Positions 1 through 9,531 of a stretch of DNA of 64,000 bases are shown in pieces. Within the stretch, counting starts at the first letter, position 1, and each line of letters opens with the position of its first letter. This stretch comes from Brachyspira hampsonii (lineage in GTDB: Bacteria > Spirochaetota > Brachyspiria > Brachyspirales > Brachyspiraceae), in the NCBI RefSeq assembly GCF_002214805.1, contig NZ_CP019914.1:1426001-1490000 (forward strand). Reading direction: 5' to 3'. The notes beneath the pieces were generated by a model. That model saw only the letters and a list, made by a program, of their open reading frames with translations, was not told the origin of the DNA and did not search any database. The position numbers and the translations under genes are program-made.

Positions 1-851
1 TCCGCTTTTGAATATTGAATATTTTCCGGTGAGATTACTGTTACTATTTTATTATATTTCGCTGAAATAGGAACGCCGTCATCTCTTAATGTTATATCAA
101 GCTTATAATTATAATCTATAAATATAAAATTTAATTTATCTACATTGGCTTTAATATTAGAATTTTGACTATTAATCCAAACACCGCTATACAAAAGCCC
201 TGAGAATACAGTATATCCTAATTTATTATTTTCATCTTTTGAAAGCTCAAGAAAAGAATAAGGTATCTTGAGTTTAACAGTATTATTTTCAGAATATGTA
301 ACAAAATTATCTGATATATTTAATGATCTTTTATTATCATCAGCTGTATAATTACCTTGAAATACTTTTTCTATTTTTTCTTTAACATCTGGAGCCTTAT
401 CAATAATTCCTGCTATTATATCTGAATTTCTTTTATTTCTTATATACACATATCCTACAGTTTCATATTCATCTGTAGGAAATTGAATCTCACCAACCCA
501 ATTTGGAGAACTTACTATATATCCGAAATATCTGTCATAATATTTATTTTTCTTTTCATCTGCAATGCTGTAAATATCATCTTTGGTAAAATTTACTTCT
601 GTTGTTTTATTCGATACAATTAAACCCTTTATTCCCCCATTATCTATAACAACATCTACTGCATTATTTCCTGTTTTATCATCATTAAAAAATTTCCAAA
701 CAGTATTATATTTGGCATCTAAACCTTTAACTGTATACTCACTGCTTTCTTTAGCAATAGGTGATGTTGAATTATTGACATTTTTACCGCAGCTTATAAT
801 CGGTAAAAATAATAGAATTGTAAAAATTAAATAGATTGTTTTTTTTATCAT
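1..851 (-). CDS. Partial lipoprotein of unknown function (3' end beyond window)
   Basis: The ATG at 851-849 opens a frame that runs leftward without a stop to base 3, so at least 283 codons are present and the C-terminus lies outside the window. The protein begins MIKKTIYLIFTILLFLPIISC, a signal peptide ending in a lipobox with the cysteine at about residue 21, so it is probably exported and lipid-anchored. The mature part is hydrophilic (GKNVNNSTSPIAKESSEYTV, then a segment containing VWKFFNDDKTGNNAVDVVIDN) and rich in predicted beta-type segments. I do not recognise a family. It is divergently oriented to the MATE gene that follows. Confidence 0.8.
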   Translation of the reverse strand, partial: MIKKTIYLIFTILLFLPIISCGKNVNNSTSPIAKESSEYTVKGLDAKYNTVWKFFNDDKTGNNAVDVVIDNGGIKGLIVSNKTTEVNFTKDDIYSIADEKKNKYYDRYFGYIVSSPNWVGEIQFPTDEYETVGYVYIRNKRNSDIIAGIIDKAPDVKEKIEKVFQGNYTADDNKRSLNISDNFVTYSENNTVKLKIPYSFLELSKDENNKLGYTVFSGLLYSGVWINSQNSNIKANVDKLNFIFIDYNYKLDITLRDDGVPISAKYNKIVTVISPENIQYSKA

Positions 852-1213
852 AGTATATCCTTTATAAAAAATTTACTATTATGTAATATGCTTTTACATA
901 AGAATAATTACTAAATAGTAATTTAATAATAAATATAATAAAAATTATCAATTTATTTATAACTTTTTTAGAAAATGTATGAAAAATTATATATTATAAT
1001 GCTGATATAAAAACATATAATGAATACATATAATTGACAATTAATAAAAATAAATATATCATAACAATATGAAACTTGTTATTGAATAAAGCTCCGGCAA
1101 TATTTTATCATTATTGTTGGGGCATACTAAAAAACAGTATGCTATAGTTCTTTATAGTCATTAAAAATTATAAAATTTTTAATATGTTTTTTGTTTATTC
1201 AAAGGAAAGTTTC
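852..1213 (+). other. Intergenic leader with two consecutive stem-loops upstream of the MATE gene
   Basis: There is no convincing gene here. An 11-bp stem pairs 1092-1102 (CTCCGGCAATA) with 1112-1122 (TATTGTTGGGG); three of its pairs are G.U wobbles, so it is stable as + strand RNA rather than as a DNA palindrome. A second stem follows at once, GCATACT at 1122-1128 with AGTATGC at 1136-1142. No U-run follows the second stem, so it is not an obvious terminator. The pair lies about 70 nt before the likely MATE start and could be an attenuator or ligand-sensing leader. I cannot match it to a known riboswitch class. Confidence 0.4.
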
Positions 1214-2484
1214 ATGTATTTAATAAAATTTTCATTTATTTTATTCATTTCAAATATATTACAATACTTATACAGCATTACGGATATAATATTTATTTCT
1301 CATTTGCTTGGCGACAATGGGGTTATAGCATTAGGAAACTGTGCTTCTATAATGTTTATAATAACTTCAATATCTTTAGGTTTATCAATAGGCGGATCTG
1401 TTATAATATCAAAGTATAAAGGTGCTTATGATAATACAAGATATAAGCAGGCAATAGGAAGTTTGTTATTTTTATCTTCAGCAGCAGCTTTAATAATTTC
1501 AATAATAGGATTAATATTTTCAAAGAAGATATTATTATTTATGAATATTCCGAAAGAATCATTTAAGTATGCTGATGATTATATAAAAATAATTTTTTTA
1601 GGAATATTTTTTATATTTCTATATTCTTCTCTATCATCTGTAATAAAATCAAGCGGAAAAGAAAAAGCATCATTATATTTTATGATAATCGCTGCATTAC
1701 TAAATTTTATACTAAATTTTTTATTTTGTTATATTTTAAAATTATCTGTAAAAGGTGCAGCATTAGCTACTGTAACATCTCAGGCTGTTTCATTTTTACT
1801 ATCTTTATATTATACAAGAAAATTATTAACTTTTAATTTCGATATAAAAATAATAAGGAATTAATATTTATTTCTTTACCATGCATATTTCAAATGCTCA
1901 TAATAAATACATCATATTTTTTTGTTAATATAATGATGAATAAATATGACACTCTTGCAGGATTCACAATAGGATTAAAAATAAATACTTTTATAGGTAT
2001 GATTTCTTGGTCTATAGGAGAGGCTTTAAGTATAATTGTTTCAAATAGTATAGGAAAAAAAGATTATATCAAAATAAAAAGCTCTGTTAAATTTGCTATA
2101 TTCTTTAATATATCCGCTACAGCAGCAGCAATAATATTTATACATATATTCCTTAAAAATATAATAGGTATATTCTACAGCGGAGATGAGAAAGTCATTA
2201 ATGATATTATATTTTATATAAAAATATGTGCTTCATTCAATGGTATTACCTATGCTTTAATGTATGTATTAGATAGTTTTTTAATAGGCATTCAAAAATC
2301 ATATTTGGCTTTTATTAATTCATTTATAGATTCTATAATATTTAAAGTGATAATATCAAAAATATTAGAAATATACATAGGATATTTAGGTATATATGTT
2401 GCTATGTCATTGTCAAGTATAGTTCCTGCTTTTATAGGTATAATTTACTTCTGTATTTTTAAAAAAAAGTATAGAACTTATTGA
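1214..2484 (+). pseudogene. MATE-family multidrug efflux transporter, frameshifted
   Basis: Two adjacent frames together make one MATE (multi-antimicrobial extrusion) transporter of about 420 residues, normal for the family. The first half (to the stop at 1862-1864) contains the typical TDIIFISHLLGDNGVIALGN start. The second half continues as ISLPCIFQMLIINTSYFFVN in frame +1 from about 1864. Both frames overlap between 1837 and 1864, and loss of one base near the A-rich stretch 1844-1858 would explain the switch. I chose ATG 1214 because AAAGGA precedes it at 1201-1206; the ATG at 1184 has no ribosome-binding site. Such pumps exchange Na+ or H+ for drugs. Expression of a working pump is unlikely unless the shift is a sequence error. 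Confidence 0.8.
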
Positions 2485-2537
2485 ATTATTTTAATTTTTT
2501 TCATATTATTCTTATAAAAATATAATTGGAGTTATAT

Positions 2538-3821
2538 ATGTTAAAAGACATAAGAAGCAAGCTGCTTATTATAATATTAATAAGTTTGATTATAGGTGCT
2601 ATATTAGGTATAATAGTTTCATCTTCAGCATCAGAAGCTACAATAGTAAAATTAATATCAATAGCAGATCCAATTGGTAATTTATTTGTAAGATTATTGA
2701 AGATGATAGTTATGCCTGTAATCATTTTTACACTTATAAGCGGAGTTGCAAGCATATCGCCTAAACATTTAGGAGTTGTTGGAATAGCAATATTGGCATT
2801 TTATATGATAACTTCTGTATTTGCATCTATATTAGGTTTAGCAGTAGGAAATATATTTAATCCTGGAGTAGGGTTGAAATTAGATGATGCTATGGCTGTT
2901 ACAAAAGAGTTGGTAAAGCCAAATTTAGTTGATACATTACTTGCTATAGTACCGACAAATCCTTTTGCTTCATTTGCTAAAGGCGACGGAGATGTTCTTC
3001 CTACAATATTATTTTCTATTTTCTTCGGTATATCATTAGCATTTTGCAGGGATAATGAAAAAACAAGAGAAAGTGCGGAAATAGTATACAAGTTCTTTGA
3101 AGGATGTACACAAATTATTATAAAAATTGTAGGATGGATAATGTTCTATGCTCCTATAGGGGTTTTAGCATTAATATTTTCTGTATTTGTTAAAAACGGA
3201 TCTCAGGCTTTCGGACAATTATTAAAAGTTACATCTACTGTTTATATAGGACTTATATTACAGCTACTTGTAGTTTATACTGTAATAAATATCATATTCG
3301 GATTAAAGCCTATAAAATTCTTGAAATATATTTCAGAAGCCTGCTTTACAGCTTTTGTTACTCGTTCTTCAAACGGAACTCTTCCTATATCTATGAAGAT
3401 TGCCGATGAAAAAATGGGAATACAAAAAGGGGTTTATAGCTTTACTTTACCTTTAGGTGCTACTATTAATATGGATGGTACAACAATATATTTGGGTATT
3501 TGTGCTATATTTATTGCTAATGCTACAGGACACTTTTTAAATTTCTCTTCTGAGCTTACAATAATAGCTGTATCCGTATTAGCTTCTATAGGAACTGCAG
3601 GTGTACCGGGAGCAGGTTCTATAATGCTATTAATGGTGCTTAATTCTATAGGGCTTAGTGTTGACAGTAATCCTAATATTGCTGCTGCGTACGGAATGAT
3701 ACTTGGTATAGATGCTTTATTAGATATGGGAAGAACTGCATTAAATATATCCGGTGATTTATGCGGTACAGCTGTTGTAGCGAAAATTACAAAGCAAATG
3801 GATATGAGTAAGTGGAACTGA
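2538..3821 (+). CDS. Dicarboxylate/amino acid:cation symporter (DAACS family)
   Basis: A 427-residue polytopic membrane protein of the glutamate/aspartate/C4-dicarboxylate:Na+(H+) symporter family (GltP/DctA type). Family landmarks are visible: the serine-rich TRSSNGTLPIS reentrant loop, TLPLGATINMDGTTIYLGI with the cation-binding NMDG motif, the AGVPGAG loop, and DMGRTALNISGD, whose Asp and Asn/Arg line the substrate site. It should import glutamate, aspartate or a C4-dicarboxylate using a cation gradient. The exact substrate is not decided by these motifs. ATG 2538 is preferred because GGAG lies at 2528-2531; an upstream TTG at 2526 overlaps that site. Confidence 0.93.
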   Translation: MLKDIRSKLLIIILISLIIGAILGIIVSSSASEATIVKLISIADPIGNLFVRLLKMIVMPVIIFTLISGVASISPKHLGVVGIAILAFYMITSVFASILGLAVGNIFNPGVGLKLDDAMAVTKELVKPNLVDTLLAIVPTNPFASFAKGDGDVLPTILFSIFFGISLAFCRDNEKTRESAEIVYKFFEGCTQIIIKIVGWIMFYAPIGVLALIFSVFVKNGSQAFGQLLKVTSTVYIGLILQLLVVYTVINIIFGLKPIKFLKYISEACFTAFVTRSSNGTLPISMKIADEKMGIQKGVYSFTLPLGATINMDGTTIYLGICAIFIANATGHFLNFSSELTIIAVSVLASIGTAGVPGAGSIMLLMVLNSIGLSVDSNPNIAAAYGMILGIDALLDMGRTALNISGDLCGTAVVAKITKQMDMSKWN

Positions 3822-3882
3822 TATAAGTTAATTTTTAAATATTAAGTATTTAAAAATAAAATTATTCAGATTAAAACTATAT

Positions 3883-4117
3883 AGGGAGGAAAGTGTAATT
3901 AAATTTAAAAAACTAATTACATACCCCGCCCTTTAGATTTTAGAATTCTATTTACAACTAATAAATATATTTAAATTTAAAGTTTAAATTATAAAAGCAC
4001 ACCCACCCTAGCTGTGTTTAAATTTAAATTTTTTTTAACGCACGATAAATGCATTTATATATATTATTAAAATTGTAATTGAAATATTTTTATATTTTAA
4101 ATTTTATTTACCGTGCG
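3883..4117. repeat. Modular intergenic repeat, copy a (A'-A-B-C-C')
   Basis: This convergent intergenic region (symporter and ftsQ ends) carries box A' (gggagga, 3883-3889), A (ccccgccc, 3924-3931), B (cccaccc, 4002-4008), C (CGCACG, 4039-4044) and C' (ACCGTGCG, 4110-4117). Spacing is A to B 78 bp, B end to C start 31 bp, and C to C' 79 bp overall. The same boxes at the same spacing recur at six other sites in the window. The DNA between boxes is AT-rich and differs between copies. It is not a gene. Confidence 0.75.
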
Positions 4118-4146
4118 TAAATATAAAAATAATAAAATATATTTTA

Positions 4147-4180
4147 ATTAACTATATACTATTTAAATCTGAAATCTATT
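4147..4180 (-). repeat. Short duplicated copy of the ftsQ 3' end
   Basis: Bases 4147-4180 resemble 4257-4290, the last codons of the ftsQ-like gene; both contain tttaaatctgaaatctatt. The copies are 110 bp apart and about four fifths identical by eye. The outer copy is not in an open reading frame, so it looks like a remnant of an earlier gene end or of a local duplication. Confidence 0.5.
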
Positions 4181-4253
4181 TATACTAAAGTATAAATATG
4201 CTACGCAATTTTTATAAAGTGCATTAAACATTAAATAAAGAGATAAAAATATA

Positions 4254-5017
4254 TTAATTGACTATAGCTTCTTTAAATCTGAAATCTATTCTGTGAGTTT
4301 GATTATCCTGATTCTGCAATGTCTTTAATATAGCAGCCAAATCTACAAATTTATCAGTTTTCACATACTTTTCCAATATCACCTGCACCTGATATCCCCT
4401 AGGATAAAGTATCAAATCATCTCCATAGGCATTAATCTCTGATATAAGATTATATATTTCATTATGATTAGTTTTCAAATCATATATAACAGATGAAAGA
4501 TATTTAGAATAATCATTTTCTACCATTCTGTTTGCAGGATTAATACTTAATCCTGTTATATATGGAACATCATAATTGTGAATAATATTATCTTTGATAA
4601 TATATCCGTCATCTGTGATTTCATATATTCCGCTGCTGGATTCCAGTAAAAATAATGTTCCTCTTTCTATTACATTTATAATAAGTAAATCAGGAAAAGA
4701 AGTTTTTATGCTTTCTACCTGAAGTCTTGGATTATTTTCTATATCAGACTTTATTTCTTTCTTAGGTATATTAAAAATACTTACATTATTGTACTTTGAT
4801 AATCCGGCTTCTTCCATTATATCTATAGCATTTAAAACTTCTAATCCTCGTATTTCCACTCTTAATATTCTAGCTTTATTTATAATCACAACAAGAGATA
4901 ACATTATAACAGCCGAAACAAAAAAGATAATTATTTTCTTTAAAATATTTTTCTGCTTATCGCTAAGTTTATTTTTTTAAGCTTTTTTCTAAGTTTATTA
5001 TCTTTAAAATCTTTCAT
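4254..5017 (-). CDS. ftsQ: FtsQ/DivIB-like cell-division protein, apparent frameshift near the N-terminus
   Basis: The main frame (4254-4976) encodes a basic segment, one transmembrane helix (KKIIIFFVSAVIMLSLVVI) and a POTRA-type domain (ILRVEIRGLEVLNAIDIMEEAGL, then FPDLLIINVIERGTLFLL), the architecture of FtsQ/DivIB, which bridges FtsA/FtsW and FtsBL at the septum. The frame has no start codon upstream of the membrane helix except ATG 4904, which would remove it. ATG 5017 opens a different frame encoding MKDFKDNKLRKKLKK, a fitting cytoplasmic tail, that must shift by -1 at an A7 run (4978-4972 on the minus strand) to continue. This is either a homopolymer error, slippage or a real mutation. 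The gene follows metG by 35 bp on the same strand. Confidence 0.65.
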
Positions 5018-5052
5018 TATAATATCAGCTTTTAATGTTTAATTATAAATTA

Positions 5053-7008
5053 TTAATTAACAGAACATCCTGCATCGAAACCTTTTTCTGCAGTCATAAG
5101 AGAAAGGGTTTCTCCATTATCAGCTAAAAGAAGCATACCATGAGATGTAACGCCTCTGAATTTTTTAGGCTTTAAATTAGCTAAATAAAGTACAGTTTTG
5201 CCAACCATTTCCTCAGGCTTGTAATATTCTGCTATAGAAGATACAACCACTCTCTGCTCACCTCCACCAATATCAAGTACAAATTTTAAAAGTTTATCAG
5301 CATTTTCTACTTTTTCAGCCACTAGTATTTTAGCAGTTAATAATTCTAATTTTTCAAAATCTTCTTTTTCTATATTAGGTTTATGCTTATCTTCTTTAGG
5401 AGGATTAACCTGTTTTTTATTATCCTCAGAAGAAGCACCTATTTCTTTTTCTATATCATATCTATTGAATAAAGGCTCCCCTTTTTCTATTTTTATTCCA
5501 GCTTTTAAAGAACCCCATTGCTTAGCACTTTCCAAAGAAACACTGTCTCCAATTCCTAATCTATTAAAAACTTTCTTAGGTGTTTCTATAAAAAATATTT
5601 GTAAATATGCAGTTACTATATAATAAACTTGGAAAGAAATATACATTACATTGGCAAGATGCTCTCTTTTACTTTCATCTTTAGCCAAATTCCAAGGTGC
5701 ACTCTCTTCAACATATTTATTAGTAGTTCTAATCACTTCCCAAATATAAGCCAAAGCCTCATGAAATTTAAAACTATCTAAAGCAGATTCTACATTAGCA
5801 TCAAGAGTAAGAACCATTTTTTTAAGTTCTTTTTCTCTATCACCATAAACACTCTCTGATTCATTAGGAAGAACACCATCAAAATATTTTCCAAGCATAG
5901 TAGTGATTCTATGCCATAAGTTGCCGTAATCATTAGCTAAGTCGCTGTTTATTCTCTTTAAAAAAAGCTCCTGAGAATAATATCCGTCAGAACCGAAATT
6001 AATCTCTCTCATAAGGAAATATCTTAAAGCATCAACTCCGTATTTATCTATTAAAGTATTAGGATCAACTACATTTCCCCTGCTTTTACTCATTTTCTTT
6101 CCGTCATCAAAAAGCACCCAGCCATGACCGAATACTTTCTTAGGAAGCGGTATATCAAGCATTTTAAGCATTATAGGCCATATAATAGCATGAAAACGGA
6201 CAATTTCCTTTCCTACAAAATGTACATCTGCAGGCCAATATTTTTTATATAATTCATCTTGTCCCTCTTCAGGATATCCTAAAGCTGTTATATAATTAGC
6301 CAAAGCATCAATCCATACATATATACTATGTTCGCTGTCAACAGGACAAGGTATGCCCCATTGCAATCCCTTACGGCTTACTGCTAAATCCTCTAAACCC
6401 GGAAGTAAAAAGTTTTTAAGCATTTCATTTTGTCTTTCTTTAGGTTCTAAAAACTCAGGATGCTCTTTATAATAATCTATTAACCATTGTCCATATTCTG
6501 AAAGTTTAAGATAATAGCATTCTTCTTCTTTATATTCCAATTCTTTTTCACAGTCCGGACAATAAAACTTTCCGTCATCTTTTTTTACTACCTGACTTTC
6601 AGTAAAAAATGCTTCGTCGCTTACGCAATAAAGTCCTTTATAAGCCCCCTTATAAATATATCCTTTATCATAAAGAATTTTAAATATTTTCTGAACTCTT
6701 CTCTCATGATAGTCATCAGTAGTTCTTATATAATGACTGTAATCAATATGAAGTCTTTTCCATAACTCTTTAGTGGCATTGACAATATTATCAACATAAG
6801 CCTTAGGAGTAGTTCCTGCTGCTTCTGCTTTTCTTGCGATTTTTTCACCATGCTCATCAGTACCTGTTAGAAAATAAACATCATATCCCATTATCTTCTT
6901 ATATCTAGCCATAGTATCTGTAGCTATAGTACAGTAGCAATGCCCTATGTGAAGATAATCTGAAGGATAATATATCGGAGTTGTAATATAAAACTTTTTA
7001 TCTGTCAT
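5053..7008 (-). CDS. metG: Methionyl-tRNA synthetase
   Basis: A 651-residue class I aminoacyl-tRNA synthetase that charges tRNA-Met. The N-terminal Rossmann fold carries the HIGH-type motif (YLHIGH near residue 20) and the KMSKS loop (DGKKMSKSRGN near residue 305). A zinc-type knuckle region includes FYCPDCEKE. The C-terminal 105 residues (LELLTAKILVAEKVENADKLLKF to LLLADNGE) form the EMAP/Trbp111-type tRNA-binding domain found in dimeric MetRS, reached through a lysine/glutamate-rich linker (about 520-550). The length matches two-domain bacterial MetRS. It lies directly upstream of the ftsQ-like gene and is probably co-transcribed with it. Confidence 0.97.
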   Translation of the reverse strand: MTDKKFYITTPIYYPSDYLHIGHCYCTIATDTMARYKKIMGYDVYFLTGTDEHGEKIARKAEAAGTTPKAYVDNIVNATKELWKRLHIDYSHYIRTTDDYHERRVQKIFKILYDKGYIYKGAYKGLYCVSDEAFFTESQVVKKDDGKFYCPDCEKELEYKEEECYYLKLSEYGQWLIDYYKEHPEFLEPKERQNEMLKNFLLPGLEDLAVSRKGLQWGIPCPVDSEHSIYVWIDALANYITALGYPEEGQDELYKKYWPADVHFVGKEIVRFHAIIWPIMLKMLDIPLPKKVFGHGWVLFDDGKKMSKSRGNVVDPNTLIDKYGVDALRYFLMREINFGSDGYYSQELFLKRINSDLANDYGNLWHRITTMLGKYFDGVLPNESESVYGDREKELKKMVLTLDANVESALDSFKFHEALAYIWEVIRTTNKYVEESAPWNLAKDESKREHLANVMYISFQVYYIVTAYLQIFFIETPKKVFNRLGIGDSVSLESAKQWGSLKAGIKIEKGEPLFNRYDIEKEIGASSEDNKKQVNPPKEDKHKPNIEKEDFEKLELLTAKILVAEKVENADKLLKFVLDIGGGEQRVVVSSIAEYYKPEEMVGKTVLYLANLKPKKFRGVTSHGMLLLADNGETLSLMTAEKGFDAGCSVN

Positions 7009-7211
7009 CTGTATGCCTCCATGTCAGGTTATGTATCTTTAATATTTTAAAAACAAATCAATTATACTAAAATTAATGTTTTTTGTAAAGCTAAAAAATT
7101 AATATAGTATTTCATTATTATTTATGCTTAAACTTATAATCAAATTATTTTGCTTTGAAGTTTGAATATATATTATAAGACTCTAAACATGTTTTATAAG
7201 AATACATAAGT

Positions 7212-7240
7212 TTGACTTATTTAAAATAAAATAGTATAAT
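7212..7240 (+). promoter_or_regulatory. Sigma-70-type promoter ahead of the heptamer repeat and chemoreceptor 1
   Basis: TTGACT at 7212-7217 and TATAAT at 7235-7240 are separated by exactly 17 bp, a near-consensus promoter. Transcription would start near 7247, placing the 98-bp heptamer array inside a leader of about 290 nt before the receptor start at 7534. Confidence 0.6.
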
Positions 7241-7273
7241 TTATTTGAATTTATTAAGGTTTAAGTATTATGT

Positions 7274-7371
7274 CATCAAGCATCAAGCATCAAGCATCAA
7301 GCATCAAGCATCAAGCATCAAGCATCAAGCATCAAGCATCAAGCATCAAGCATCAAGCATCAAGCATCAAG
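7274..7371 (+). repeat. 14 perfect tandem copies of the heptamer CATCAAG
   Basis: Bases 7274-7371 are exactly 14 uninterrupted copies of a 7-bp unit. Because 7 is not a multiple of 3, every gain or loss of a copy changes the reading frame of any ORF crossing it. One such ORF is ATG 7270 to TAA 7377 (35 codons, repeating SSIKHQA), with AAGG at 7257-7260 as a possible ribosome-binding site. Perfect arrays of this length are prone to slipped-strand mispairing. It sits between metG and chemoreceptor gene 1. Confidence 0.95.
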
Positions 7372-7533
7372 TTTTAAATATTATTATATTCATATCGTTA
7401 TTGCATAAAATAATATTCATAAAAATCTATTTTTTTAATAATAATTCTAATAAAAAAATATCTGCGTCATTTTTTGACACATAACTAATTTATACTTAAG
7501 AAAAAATATATTTATTTTAGGGAGAATAATTTT

Positions 7534-9378
7534 ATGAAAAAAAGATATTCTATAAGATTTAAAATGCCTTTAATTATAAGTATAATAACTACAATATTTC
7601 TAATTATTACAATAACTATATTATCTTACAGGTCATTTTTAGGCGTTAGTAAAACTACTTTTTCCGGATTTTCAAGCACAATAGAAGGTTATAAATCTAT
7701 GATGGATTCATGGCTTTCTGATAATAAAACTCTTATAAAAACTTATTCTATAACTCCAGCAGTAATTAATTATCTATTAAACAGCTACAGTACGAATGCA
7801 AATATGCAATTAAATGAAACATTACAGAAATTTGAATCTATAAATAAATTTTCTTTAGATATAGGTGTAACAGATATAAACGGTATTGTACTCGATAATG
7901 CCAAACATAATGAAATAGGTCAGAATATACAGGATTTAAGACCGGGTATATGGGATAATTTTAAACAAAACAATTATGATACTGTTTATGGAAGCAAAAT
8001 ATTAAAATACGGCGATGATGATAAATGGTCTCTTACATTAATATCCGGAGTGCGAGATGCTAATAATAACTTAATAGGCTCTATATATATTACAATGAAT
8101 TGGCAGGAACTTATAAATAAATTAAAAAAATTAAAATTAGATGAAACAGGAAGACTATTTGCATTAGATAATGACGGAATTATAGTTGCAGACACATATG
8201 ATTATATAAATGAAAATGGTGGAGCTTATTTTAATCTAATAAAAAAAGATAATAAGCAAAGCGGAATAATTAAATATAAAAATACCAGCAGCACTTCAAG
8301 AACAGCAGTATACACAAAATTGGAAGAAATGCCTTGGACATTGACTATGTCTATGAATGATAATATCATATATAAAGAAAATATAACCATGATTAAAATA
8401 GCTATAATAGTATGTATATTATCCGTTTTATTTATTAATACCTTTACTTTATCGTATATTAAAAAAACAATGTCCCCATTAGAAAGTTTAATGAAACAGG
8501 CATAAAATATATCAGAAGGACATATTGAAGTAAAAGAAATAAAAAAAGAAAGAAAAGATGAGTTTGGAATATTAGAAAAAACATTTAATATAATGAGCGA
8601 AAAATTAGCAGAAGTTATTAATGAAGTAAATGAAACATCTAAAGAAATATTAGAATCATCTAAGAATATGATGGAAAGCAGCAGCGAATTATCATCAAGA
8701 ACTGAATCGCAAGCCTCTAGTTTGGAAGAAACAGCAGCAAGTGTAGAAGAGATAGTTTCTACAATACAGTCATCAACTGAAAATGCGGCAAATGGTAAAG
8801 ATATGATGAATGAATCTATTAATCATATAGGAGAGGCAGCAGCAATTATCGCAGAAACTTCTTCAAATATAGAGGAAGTTTATAAATCTAGTGAAAAAAT
8901 AAAAGACATAACAAAAATAATAGAAGATATAGCTTTTCAAACCAATATATTAGCTTTAAATGCTTCTGTAGAGGCGGCAAGAGCAGGAGATCAGGGTAAA
9001 GGTTTTGCGGTAGTGGCAAGCGAAGTAAGAAATCTGGCACAAACTACTCAGGCTTCGGTAAAAGATATTACTCATTTAGTAGATAATACGGCAGAGCAAA
9101 TTAATAATGCCACACAAACTGCTAGGAAATCTCAGGAATTATTTGAAGAACTTCAAAATAAAGTTAAAGAGACTTCCAATTTAATGGAAAGTATATCAAA
9201 TACTGCATTAGAACAGCAGTCTGGTGTTAATCAAATAAGCACAGCAATAAATAATATGGAAAGTGCAACAACTCAAAATGCCTCTTTAGCTATTGATTCT
9301 AATAATTTGTCTAAAAATCTTTTAAGCAGAGCAGAAAAACTTCAGCAAAGCATTTCATTTTTCAAATTATATAAATAA
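7534..9378 (+). pseudogene. Methyl-accepting chemotaxis protein 1, interrupted by one in-frame TAA
   Basis: The frame encodes a 614-residue chemoreceptor broken only by TAA at 8503-8505; the intact paralogue at 11330 has CAA (Gln) there, so a single C-to-T change explains it. Order: transmembrane helix 1 (about 12-33), extracytoplasmic double-Cache-type sensor (about 40-275), helix 2 (about 284-305), HAMP (after the stop), and the MCP signalling domain with [24 protein letters not shown]-type hairpin tip. No C-terminal CheR-binding pentapeptide is present. The truncated product would keep the sensor and both membrane helices but lose signalling. A fragment could start at ATG 8593. The 5' leader contains the heptamer array. 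Confidence 0.88.
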
Positions 9379-9465
9379 TAATAGTAGAAAAAAGCATAAT
9401 ACCTTTATGTATTAATTATATTTTTATGTTTTAAAATAAATAAAAATATAATTGTTTATTAATAT

Positions 9466-9499
9466 AAAAAGAGAAGCTGTAAATTCAGCCTCTCTTTTT
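9466..9499. terminator. Bidirectional terminator between chemoreceptor 1 and fumarase
   Basis: AAAAAGAGAAGCTG (9466-9479) pairs with CAGCCTCTCTTTTT (9486-9499) around a 6-nt loop with one A.C mismatch. A- and T-runs on both sides make it work in either direction, which suits the convergent genes. Confidence 0.75.
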
Positions 9500-9531
9500 A
9501 TTAAATATTAAAAAATAAAATACTTTATATA

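Noticed and set aside
7274-7371. Possible CRISPR array
   Set aside because: The units are 7 bp with no spacers between them; this is a simple tandem repeat.
7245-7484. 79-codon ORF over the heptamer repeat as a real protein
   Set aside because: It begins at TTG without a ribosome-binding site and its content is the repeat translated (KHQASSI) plus AT-rich filler.
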